From Nocardia speluncae NBRC 108251 (GTDB lineage: Bacteria; Actinomycetota; Actinomycetes; Mycobacteriales; Mycobacteriaceae), in NCBI RefSeq assembly GCF_001613245.1, contig NZ_BDBZ01000035.1:62001-126000 (forward strand): a stretch of 64,000 nucleotides of DNA. The letters run 5' to 3'. The position numbers were made by a program, and so were the translations under genes. Under the pieces are notes generated by a model that saw only the letters and a program-made list of their open reading frames with translations, searched no databases and was not told the DNA's origin. Shown piece after piece: positions 43,729-51,062 of the stretch (position 1 is its first letter; each line of letters starts with the position of its first letter).

Positions 43729-43880
43729 GACCGGGATCGTCAATGCCGTCGAGTGCGGTATCAGCCAGCTGAAACAACATCGGGCCGAGGCGACTCGGTT
43801 CGACGAACTCGTCGTCCGCTACCTCGCCACGCTCCATATCGCCGCAATCAATCCATGGCTCGGTGACAGCTGCCCGACGT
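43729..43880 (+). pseudogene. IS5-type transposase remnant, right copy
   Basis: The frame reads ECGISQLKQ then ATRFDELVVRYLATLHIAAINPWL, the C-terminal end of an IS5-type transposase. Only about 50 codons remain. Compared with the left copy, which has CGTAATACC, this one has CGTCAATGCC: an extra C near 43741 puts the RDRN motif out of frame. So this copy is broken at a different place from the left one. It begins within 60 bp of the IclR stop. Confidence 0.78.
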
Positions 43881-43887
43881 CGAGACG

Positions 43888-44133
43888 CTAGTCGACCGCG
43901 CTGAGTTCCAGCGCTTCCTCCGCGACTTCCTCGAAGCGCCCCTCCCACTCTTCGTAGACGGGGGTCTCCTCTTCCCGGGTGACCATCCAGACGACGACCT
44001 GGCTGCCGTCGTCATCGGCGGGTACCAGCACGTTCTCGATTTTCACGCCGATACCGAGTACCTCGGCGGCGCGGATGACGCCGGGCAGATCCTCGGCTTG
44101 AGCGACCGCCTGGTTCGCATACAACATAACCAT
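43888..44133 (-). CDS. Hypothetical small protein
   Basis: This is an 81-aa protein from ATG 44133 (MVMLYANQAVAQAEDLPGVIRAAEVLG) ending in a strongly acidic stretch (YEEWEGRFEEVAEEALELSAVD). It has an alpha/beta pattern with VKIENVLVPADDDGSQVVVWMVTREE. No family is recognised. It lies between the right IS fragment and the rpsT terminator, on the strand of rpsT. It is a clean short ORF with normal codon use and probably real. Confidence 0.6.
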   Translation of the reverse strand: MVMLYANQAVAQAEDLPGVIRAAEVLGIGVKIENVLVPADDDGSQVVVWMVTREEETPVYEEWEGRFEEVAEEALELSAVD

Positions 44134-44225
44134 GGGCCGCATGCTACGACAGCCGCTCGGCCTCCGGGCGCCCGCCATCCGGTACTGCCTCGGAAAACAT
44201 GCCCTGACCGAGCCAGGGCATACCA

Positions 44226-44260
44226 AAAGCCGCCGTGGTCATCGAAGCCCCGGCGGCTTT
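44226..44260 (-). terminator. Terminator of rpsT
   Basis: Arms AAAGCCGCCG (44226-44235) and CGGCGGCTTT (44251-44260) are perfect. On the minus strand the hairpin is followed by TTTT-GG, 20 nt after the rpsT stop. It is the clearest rho-independent-style terminator in the window apart from 17764 and 62778. Confidence 0.75.
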
Positions 44261-44280
44261 GTTCGAAAGAGTTCGGTCTG

Positions 44281-44541
44281 TCAGAGCTTGTTCAGCGCGA
44301 GTGCCATCGCCGACTTCTTGTTGGCGGCCTGGTTCGCGTGAATGACGCCCTTGGAGGCGGCCTTGTCGAGCTTGCGGCTCACGAACTGGAGGCGCGCGGC
44401 GGCGCTCTCCTTGTCGCCGGCAGCGGTGGCTGCCCGGAAGGCCCGGATATGGGTGCGCAGTTCGGATTTCACCGACTGATTGCGCTGGCGCGCCGCCTCG
44501 TTGGTGCGGATCCGCTTGATCTGGGATTTGATATTGGCCAC
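44281..44541 (-). CDS. rpsT: 30S ribosomal protein S20
   Basis: This is an 86-aa S20 starting at GTG 44541 (VANIKSQIKRIRTNEAARQRNQSVKSEL). It is highly basic, with the helical-hairpin end KGVIHANQAANKKSAMALALNKL. It binds 16S rRNA in the 30S body. The length and sequence are fully typical. In M. tuberculosis it is next to holA. Confidence 0.97.
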   Translation of the reverse strand: MANIKSQIKRIRTNEAARQRNQSVKSELRTHIRAFRAATAAGDKESAAARLQFVSRKLDKAASKGVIHANQAANKKSAMALALNKL

Positions 44542-44858
44542 GCCGGTATCCTCTGGTTCCTGTCTGGTTCGGTCGGAAAGTCTGTATGCGCGTACCAACC
44601 CTGATTACAGCCGACTCGGAAAACTCCGGGCACGGGGTACGGCAATGCCGAGTAGCCAGGCTACCAGCAGTGGGCGGGGCGGCGAAATCGTGGGTGCGTT
44701 GCAGCAACGTGACCTGCCCGTATGTCGTTGTGAAGAGCCCTCGTGCCGCGTAAGGTGCCGGGAAGTTCGGCCCATATGGTTTCGCAGCAGGACCCAGGTT
44801 CTCCCGGTGCGCGTCCCGACCATGCAGCGGGGCGGCGATCTTCTCGGAAGGCGGCGTC
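44542..44858. other. 317-bp divergent promoter region between rpsT and the aquaporin gene
   Basis: No gene is supported. Two perfect 13-bp dyads with single A centres are visible: GTAGCC-A-GGCTAC at 44652-44664 and CGTTGC-A-GCAACG at 44697-44709, 45 bp apart. They could be operators for either divergent gene. A GGAAGG ribosome site precedes the aquaporin start. Confidence 0.5.
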
Positions 44859-45653
44859 ATGTCTCCCACTGCGCAGGAACGAGAAGCTGTACTCGAAGGT
44901 GTCGAGCCCGCGGATATCGCTGATACAAAGAAATGGTTCGCCGAGGCGATCGGCACCTTCGTCCTGGTGATGGGGGGTGTCGGAACGGCCGTCCTGGCCG
45001 GTGAGAAGGTGGGGCCGCTGGGGGTTGCCCTGGCGTTCGGCCTGTCTCTGCTCGTATTGGTCTACGCGATCGGGCCGGTCTCCGGCTGTCATGTCAACCC
45101 CGCGGTGACTGTGGGGCAGCTCATGATGGGCAGGCTTTCGCCGATGAGTGCGGCGGGCTACATCGTCTCCCAGGCGATAGGCGGCCTGCTCGCCGGCCTG
45201 GTGCTGTTTGCGATTGCCAAGAACCTGCCTTCCTACGACCGTGCTTCCTCGGGGCTGGGCGCCAACGGCTGGGGTGAGCACAGTCCGTCGGCGGTCACCG
45301 GTCCGGGCGGTGAGGTGGTGATCCAGGAGGGGTACGGAATGGCCGCGATGATCATCGTCGAGGTGATGCTGACCGCGCTGCTCGTTTTTGTTGTTCTGGC
45401 CGCGACCGACCGTATTTCGGAGATTCCGCAGGCCGGGTTGGCCATCGGGTTCACCCTCGCGGTCATCCACCTGATCGCGATTCCGGTGGACAACACCTCG
45501 GTGAACCCCGCGCGCAGCCTGGCCGTGGCGCCTTATCAGGACGGCGCAATGGGGCAGTTGTGGGCGTTCATCCTGTTCCCGCTGATCGGTGGCGTGCTCG
45601 GTGCGTTGCTGTACGGGATGTTGTTCGGGCGGTCCCGGGAACTGCAGGCCTGA
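44859..45653 (+). CDS. Aquaporin / MIP-family channel
   Basis: This is a 264-aa major-intrinsic-protein channel for water or small solutes. The two half-helix motifs are GCHVNPAVT (first NPA) and NTSVNPARS (second NPA). Six hydrophobic segments surround them. A loop of about 45 residues (SYDRASSGLGANGWGEHS...) between the third and fourth helices is longer than in AqpZ. The Arg after the second NPA is the selectivity-filter Arg. AqpZ-like water selectivity is likely. It is convergent with the PemK-like gene. Confidence 0.9.
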   Translation: MSPTAQEREAVLEGVEPADIADTKKWFAEAIGTFVLVMGGVGTAVLAGEKVGPLGVALAFGLSLLVLVYAIGPVSGCHVNPAVTVGQLMMGRLSPMSAAGYIVSQAIGGLLAGLVLFAIAKNLPSYDRASSGLGANGWGEHSPSAVTGPGGEVVIQEGYGMAAMIIVEVMLTALLVFVVLAATDRISEIPQAGLAIGFTLAVIHLIAIPVDNTSVNPARSLAVAPYQDGAMGQLWAFILFPLIGGVLGALLYGMLFGRSRELQA

Positions 45654-45675
45654 TCCGTCGGTGCCGGGGCCCGGC

Positions 45676-46257
45676 TCAGTTCCAGCGGTATTCCCGGACC
45701 AGGCGATGCGCCACCCGGTCGAACAGTTTGCGCGGCAGGATGGCGCCCTCCCGGCGGATACCGTCCTCGGGGACGTCGAGTACCCGGTCCAGCCGGACCC
45801 AGCTGGCTCTGCCCTGGTGGTCCCAGATGCCGGCGCCGATCCCGACCCATTCGGGATCCTGCTCGCGGTCCGGGTTCGAGCTGAGCATCAGTCCGAGGAG
45901 GGTGTGTCCGTCCCGGCCCACCACCAGTACCGGCCGGTCCTTGCCGTTGCCGGGATCCTCCTCGAAGGGCACCCAGGTCCAGACGATTTCGCCGGGGTCG
46001 GCGCGGCCGTCGAGCTGGGGCGCGTAAACGACCCGGCGGGCGCGCCGGGCGGTCGGGACCGGAGTGGAGGCCGCCGGGCGGACGGGGATGCTCTCGCCGC
46101 CGGTCACCGCGCGCGGTGACCGGCGGGTGGTGCGGATGCGGCCGCGGACGAGTAGCGCTTCCACCAGGCGTGGCGCCTGCCGCCGGACGAGTTTCGGCCC
46201 CTGCTGTATCGCGATCGCGGTGAGCTGTTTGCCGAGACTGTTCCAACTGCGGGGCAT
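45676..46257 (-). CDS. PemK/MazF-fold protein (toxin-like, extended N-terminus)
   Basis: This is a 193-aa protein. The last about 110 residues follow the MazF/PemK SH3-like fold (GEIVWTWVPFEEDPGNGKDRPVLVVGRDG ... LGLMLSS). The first about 80 are Arg/Pro-rich and not part of the toxin. No antitoxin gene is adjacent, and the location next to lepA is conserved in mycobacteria (Rv2405 position). It is therefore probably a housekeeping relative rather than an active addiction toxin. Confidence 0.75.
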   Translation of the reverse strand: MPRSWNSLGKQLTAIAIQQGPKLVRRQAPRLVEALLVRGRIRTTRRSPRAVTGGESIPVRPAASTPVPTARRARRVVYAPQLDGRADPGEIVWTWVPFEEDPGNGKDRPVLVVGRDGHTLLGLMLSSNPDREQDPEWVGIGAGIWDHQGRASWVRLDRVLDVPEDGIRREGAILPRKLFDRVAHRLVREYRWN

Positions 46258-46446
46258 CTCAGGAGGATAACGGCACTCCCGGCCGATGCAGTATCGCTGC
46301 CGGGGTCACCACGGCAAGTCACCGGGGCAGAGTCGGGAGCGCGGGGCGGGCCGTTCGGCAGGAGGCGGGGCGGGGCCGGGGGGCCGGGGGCCCGGCTCAC
46401 CATGGGACGATGGTCGTCAGTACGCCCGATACCCATGAGGAGTGGA

Positions 46447-48306
46447 GTGCCCGCCAGCTTCGCCGATACGACGTTCACCGATCCGTCGCGGATCCGGAAC
46501 TTCTGCATCATCGCGCATATCGATCACGGCAAGTCGACGCTGGCCGATCGGATGCTGCAGCTCACCGGGGTCGTCGAGGAGCGGCAGATGCGCGCGCAGT
46601 ACCTCGACCGGATGGATATCGAACGCGAACGCGGTATCACCATCAAGGCCCAGAATGTGCGGCTGCCGTGGACGCCCGAGTCCGGCGAGCACGTGGGCGA
46701 GAATTTCGTCCTGCATCTGATCGATACTCCGGGCCACGTCGACTTCACCTATGAGGTTTCGCGGGCACTGGAGGCCTGTGAGGGCGCGATCCTGCTGGTG
46801 GACGCCGCGCAGGGGATCGAGGCGCAGACGCTGGCGAACCTGTATCTGGCGCTGGACAAGGATCTGGAGGTCATCCCGGTCCTCAACAAGATCGACCTAC
46901 CGGCCGCAGATCCGGAACGTTACGCGGCCGAGCTGGCCCATATCGTCGGCTGTGAGCCCGAGGATGTGCTGCGGGTATCCGGTAAGACCGGGGTGGGGGT
47001 GACCGAACTGCTGGACCGGGTGATCGAGCGGGTGCCGCCGCCGGTCGGCGACGCCGACGCACCGGCCCGGGCGATGATCTTCGATTCGGTCTATGACACG
47101 TACCGCGGCGTGGTCACCTATGTCCGTGTGGTGGACGGCAAGCTGACCCCGCGCGAGAAGATCAAGATGATGTCCACCGGCGCCACGCACGAGCTGCTGG
47201 AGATCGGGATCGTTTCCCCGGAACCCAAACCCACGGGGGGACTGGGGGTCGGCGAGGTCGGCTACCTGATCACCGGGGTGAAGGATGTGCGGCAGTCGAA
47301 GGTCGGCGATACTGTCACCTCCGCGCGGGCCGGTGCCACCGAGCCGCTCACCGGGTATCGCGAACCACGGCCCATGGTGTATTCCGGGCTGTATCCGGTG
47401 GACGGCTCCGACTATCCGGTCCTCCGGGACGCACTGGACAAACTCCAGCTCAACGACGCCGCCCTCACCTACGAGCCGGAGACCTCGGTGGCGCTCGGCT
47501 TCGGGTTCCGCTGCGGCTTCCTGGGTTTGCTGCATATGGAGATCACCCGGGAGCGGTTGCAGCGCGAATTCGGGCTGGACCTGATCTCCACCGCGCCGAA
47601 CGTGGTGTACCGGGTGACGATGGAGGACGGTGCGGAGCACACGGTGACCAACCCGTCGTTCTGGCCGGAAGGCAAAGTGCGTGAGGTCTTCGAACCGGTG
47701 GTGAAGGTCACGATCATTGCGCCGAGCGAGTTCATCGGCGCGATCATGGAACTGTGCCAGTCGCGCCGGGGTGACCTCGGTGGGATGGACTATCTGTCCG
47801 AGACCCGCGTGGAACTGCGCTACACCCTGCCGCTGGCCGAGATCATCTTCGACTTCTTCGATTTGCTGAAATCGCGTACCCGCGGATACGCCTCGCTGGA
47901 CTACGAGGAGGCCGGCGAACGGGAATCGCAGCTGGTGAAGGTGGATATCCTGCTGCAGGGCGAGGCGGTCGACGCGTTCAGTGCCATCGTGCACCGTGAT
48001 GCCGCCCAGGCCTACGGGCACAAGATGACCACCAAACTGCGTGAGCTGATCCCGCGCCAGCAGTTCGAGGTGCCGATCCAGGCGGCCATCGGGTCGAAGA
48101 TCATCGCTCGCGAGAACATCCGCGCCATCCGCAAGGATGTGCTGGCCAAATGCTACGGCGGCGATATCAGCCGTAAGCGCAAACTGCTGGAGAAGCAGAA
48201 GGAAGGCAAGAAGCGGATGAAGACCATCGGCCGGGTGGACGTGCCGCAGGAAGCGTTCGTCGCCGCGCTGTCCTCCGACGCCGATAAACCGAAGGACAAG
48301 AAGTAG
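46447..48306 (+). CDS. lepA: Elongation factor 4 (LepA), back-translocating GTPase
   Basis: This is a protein of about 619 aa. G-domain motifs are AHIDHGKST, DTPGHVDF and NKIDLPAAD. EF-G-like domains II, III and V follow, with the LepA-specific C-terminal domain (IGSKIIARENIRAIRKDVLAKCYGGDISRKRKLLEKQKEGKKRMK). EF4 acts on stalled ribosomes. GTG 46447 is preferred because AGGAG lies 4 nt upstream. ATG 46435 and ATG 46402 are in frame and give a few more residues. Confidence 0.95.
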   Translation: MPASFADTTFTDPSRIRNFCIIAHIDHGKSTLADRMLQLTGVVEERQMRAQYLDRMDIERERGITIKAQNVRLPWTPESGEHVGENFVLHLIDTPGHVDFTYEVSRALEACEGAILLVDAAQGIEAQTLANLYLALDKDLEVIPVLNKIDLPAADPERYAAELAHIVGCEPEDVLRVSGKTGVGVTELLDRVIERVPPPVGDADAPARAMIFDSVYDTYRGVVTYVRVVDGKLTPREKIKMMSTGATHELLEIGIVSPEPKPTGGLGVGEVGYLITGVKDVRQSKVGDTVTSARAGATEPLTGYREPRPMVYSGLYPVDGSDYPVLRDALDKLQLNDAALTYEPETSVALGFGFRCGFLGLLHMEITRERLQREFGLDLISTAPNVVYRVTMEDGAEHTVTNPSFWPEGKVREVFEPVVKVTIIAPSEFIGAIMELCQSRRGDLGGMDYLSETRVELRYTLPLAEIIFDFFDLLKSRTRGYASLDYEEAGERESQLVKVDILLQGEAVDAFSAIVHRDAAQAYGHKMTTKLRELIPRQQFEVPIQAAIGSKIIARENIRAIRKDVLAKCYGGDISRKRKLLEKQKEGKKRMKTIGRVDVPQEAFVAALSSDADKPKDKK

Positions 48307-48457
48307 CTGCCGGGTTTCCGCTGCCCCTCGCCCCCGCCTGGATATCGGCTGATAACGAAAATGTGACAGCTGTAGATGTCGACAATAGGCTGGTGGCGGA
48401 TCCGCGCCGGATCGATGGCGGTGCGGTCGCTGACGCACGCGAGAGTGGAGTTATGGA

Positions 48458-50959
48458 ATGGCGAGTGATCTGCCGTTCGACGACGAAGAAGAGGTCGCCG
48501 AACGGGGCGGTGACGCCGCCTATCGTATTGCCAGCGCCACCGCGCGAGTTGCCCGCGGCGGCGCGTATGTGACCGGTGGTGCGCTGATTGCCGCCAACGG
48601 TGGCGGGGTCCCGGCGTCACCCGAGGAATTGGACAGCCGCAATACCGGGTGGGCCCACAATGTCGACCCGGATCCCGACGTGCCCAGCCCGGTTGTCACC
48701 TTCCCGGACCCGGAACCGGTTGCGCCGCAGGACATGCCGTTCGGCTCGCCCGGTGACGCGAGTGTCACGATGCCGCTGCCGAACGGAACCTTCGATATCC
48801 AGATCGGCAGGCCGGGGGAATTCGGCTTCGAAGACCTGGGCTCCTACGATGCGCCGTACATGGACCAGGTCCCGGGGTTGGAGCTGATCCCCGGCGGCCC
48901 GGAAGGTGATTTTCCCGGATCCGGTTTCGTACCGGAGACACCGGGAACGGGTGTGCCCGAGTCGAATATCCCGGGTCTGCCGGAGTTGGGCCCCCCGGAG
49001 ACTCCCGGGGGGATGCAGGGGTTCGACGGTATTCCCGGTCTGGGGGGCGATATTCCGGGGCTGGGCGGGGGTTTTCCCGGAGCCGGGAACGAAGGCCCCG
49101 GTGCGCCCGGGGGTTTCGAGCTACCAGCGCCCGGTGATGCTTTCAAGACCGATATCTTCGACCTGCCCGGGTTCGGGCTGAACCCGGCCGGTCAGCCGAA
49201 GGCGGTAGCACAGACCGCCGAATCCGGGCCCTCCGGCTGGGATTTCGGTGTTTCCGATCTGCTGTGCGGCGCGCGGGCCGACGCGGGCGGTTCCGGCGAC
49301 GACGGTGCCTGGTTCGAGTTCTCGCTGGATACGGGAGGCTCCGGGTTCGCCGGGCTGGCACTCGGCGGTGCCGGTGGGTCTGTGCAGGTCGAATCGGATA
49401 TGGGCGCCGATATCTCGGTGGGCTCAGGCGGTGTCCGGGTGGACGACAGCGAGTGGGATTTCGGGATCGCGGTAGACGACGCCTTCTCCCTCGACGATCA
49501 ACTCGATCAGTACACCGGCTGGATGCAGGCCGGCGCAACGGAATCGCCATCCGGTGCCGGGCAGCCGGGTGTTGCGGAACCCGGCCGTCCAGTGGATGTG
49601 GATGCGGTGGTTACGCGCGACGACGCCGCGATTGCGATGGGCGGCAACACCGGTACCGGAACAGGCGCGGCCTCCGTGCAGAACGCAGCGGTCCCGGCGG
49701 GCACCGCCGGTCCGGCGACCTCCGGGATGTCGGTGGCCCCTGCCGCCGCCCCTGCCCCGCTGCCGAGCGCTCCCACGCCGGTGGCCGTCGCCCCGGCCGT
49801 ACCTCCAGCACCGGTTGCGGTCGCGCCGATGGCGCCGGTGGCACCCGCTCCGGTTCCGCCGCCGGTGGCACCCGCTCCGGTTCCGCCGCCGGTGGCGCCT
49901 GCGGCGGTGGTTCCCGCGGTTCAGCCGGTCGCGGCCACCCCGTTGCAGACGACGGTGCAGCCCGATGTGGCGACCAGCCCGGTCGCACATGTTTTCCAGC
50001 CCCCGGCGGGGCCGTCGCCGTTGACCGCACCGGCGGCCGAGTTGCCGGATCTGTTCCACCGGCTGCCGCAGCCCGTTCAACCGGACCTGCCCACGGCGCC
50101 GGTGCTGCCGGGTGATTCCCTCACGGTGCTGCCGACCACCACGGCGCCCGTGACGACCTCCGACAGTGTCGCCACGACACCGGATACCACCACCGGCCCG
50201 GACGGCTCGACGACCACCGGCCCGAGCGGAACCACCACCAACGACGGGAGTACGACGTCGGTCGGCGGCAGCACGACATTGTTGCCTGGTGTGACCACCT
50301 CGCCGCAGGACAGCACGACATCACCGCAGGACAGTACGACCTCGCCGGACGGCTCGACCACGCCCACGGAACTCACCGAGACCGGTGGCTCGTCACCGAC
50401 GAGCGCCCCGGGGGAATCGAGCACCGCCACCGAGGGGTCCACCACCGGAGAATCCGGCGGTGTAACCACCACCGCGCCGGGCTCTTCGACCGGTGGCTCA
50501 GGTGTCACCACCGAACCCATCGGTGGTGGTACCGGTGCGCCGAGTACCGGCGACCAGACCTCGGACACCGCTCCGTCCACCGTGGATCTGCCCACTCAGC
50601 AGATTCCGACCGTGGACCGGTCTGCGCCGGAGGCACCGACGATGGAGCAGCCGCAGGTACCGACTGTCAGCATGCCTGCGCAGCAGCCGAGCATGCCCGA
50701 CGCGCAGCTGCCGACGATGCCGCAGCCGATGCCGACGCCATTGCCCGCGCCACAGGTCAAGCCGATTGCCGAACACGGCGCCGTGGTCGTTCCGTACGAT
50801 ATGCACGGGGTCGTCACCGCGACGCCCTACACCGATCACACGGTGCTGGGGTTTGCCGGTGGCGAGCTGACCGGTGATCTGTCGGCGGGATTTATGCCGC
50901 ATACCGTGGCAGTGGCCGAAGACCCGGTTCCCGACCCCGCCTTCTGGGTATATTTCTGA
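48458..50959 (+). CDS. Large low-complexity Gly/Pro/Thr-rich protein preceding a dynamin gene (IniB position)
   Basis: This is an 833-aa protein with no recognised domain. Residues 1-60 are mixed and helical. About 90-260 is Gly/Pro-rich with collagen-like GxP turns (GLGGDIPGLGGGFPGAGN). About 260-350 has aromatic/Asp-rich repeats (GWDFGVSDLL, EWDFGIAVDD). About 430-500 is Pro/Val/Ala, and about 560-720 is Thr/Ser/Gly, mucin-like, with TSPQDST repeats. The end is VPDPAFWVYF, an aromatic C-terminus. There is no signal peptide. It sits just before the IniA-like GTPase, where M. tuberculosis has IniB (Gly-rich), but no sequence similarity is visible. A cell-surface or dynamin-associated role is inference. 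Confidence 0.65.
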   Translation: MASDLPFDDEEEVAERGGDAAYRIASATARVARGGAYVTGGALIAANGGGVPASPEELDSRNTGWAHNVDPDPDVPSPVVTFPDPEPVAPQDMPFGSPGDASVTMPLPNGTFDIQIGRPGEFGFEDLGSYDAPYMDQVPGLELIPGGPEGDFPGSGFVPETPGTGVPESNIPGLPELGPPETPGGMQGFDGIPGLGGDIPGLGGGFPGAGNEGPGAPGGFELPAPGDAFKTDIFDLPGFGLNPAGQPKAVAQTAESGPSGWDFGVSDLLCGARADAGGSGDDGAWFEFSLDTGGSGFAGLALGGAGGSVQVESDMGADISVGSGGVRVDDSEWDFGIAVDDAFSLDDQLDQYTGWMQAGATESPSGAGQPGVAEPGRPVDVDAVVTRDDAAIAMGGNTGTGTGAASVQNAAVPAGTAGPATSGMSVAPAAAPAPLPSAPTPVAVAPAVPPAPVAVAPMAPVAPAPVPPPVAPAPVPPPVAPAAVVPAVQPVAATPLQTTVQPDVATSPVAHVFQPPAGPSPLTAPAAELPDLFHRLPQPVQPDLPTAPVLPGDSLTVLPTTTAPVTTSDSVATTPDTTTGPDGSTTTGPSGTTTNDGSTTSVGGSTTLLPGVTTSPQDSTTSPQDSTTSPDGSTTPTELTETGGSSPTSAPGESSTATEGSTTGESGGVTTTAPGSSTGGSGVTTEPIGGGTGAPSTGDQTSDTAPSTVDLPTQQIPTVDRSAPEAPTMEQPQVPTVSMPAQQPSMPDAQLPTMPQPMPTPLPAPQVKPIAEHGAVVVPYDMHGVVTATPYTDHTVLGFAGGELTGDLSAGFMPHTVAVAEDPVPDPAFWVYF
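49834..49887 (+). repeat. 27-bp tandem repeat, two copies plus a partial third
   Basis: Two identical 27-bp units (49834-49860, 49861-49887) encode a repeated P-V-A-P-A-P-V-P-P nonapeptide within the Pro-rich part of the low-complexity protein. A partial third unit follows. Copy number is likely to vary between strains. Confidence 0.8.
50297..50359 (+). repeat. 21-bp repeat encoding TSPQDST
   Basis: Three units (50297-50317, 50318-50338, 50339-50359) encode TSPQDST, TSPQDST and TSPDGST in the Thr/Ser-rich segment. The first two differ only at third-codon positions. Confidence 0.75.
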
Positions 50960-51062
50960 CGGTTCACGACCGCTCCCGGATTCGATCCGGTCGGGTGGGC
51001 GGGAGTGAAACGGCCGATCGTGGCCGCAAGACGTGTTGTGACCGAGAGCGAAGGAGCAGGGC

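Larger units (their letters stand above)
33912..43880. mobile_element. Putative catabolic island between two inverted IS5-type fragments
   Basis: A block of about 10 kb separates holA from rpsT, which are neighbours in M. tuberculosis as I recall. Both ends carry related transposase 3' fragments in opposite orientation, left on minus and right on plus. About four in five bases are identical by eye over about 150 bp. All intact genes inside (AtuA-like through IclR) are on one strand and read as one operon. Composite-transposon-like entry followed by IS decay is the simplest explanation. Homologous recombination at an existing IS hot spot is the alternative. Confidence 0.6.

Noticed and set aside
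45676..46257. An active MazF addiction module
   Set aside because: No antitoxin gene is adjacent and the location beside lepA is conserved. It is kept as a PemK/MazF-fold protein only.
46897..48438. 513-aa minus-strand frame opposite lepA
   Set aside because: It is an antisense shadow; lepA is certain on the plus strand.
50100..50600. CRISPR-like repetitive pattern
   Set aside because: The repeats are short in-frame coding repeats (Thr/Ser/Pro) without spacers.
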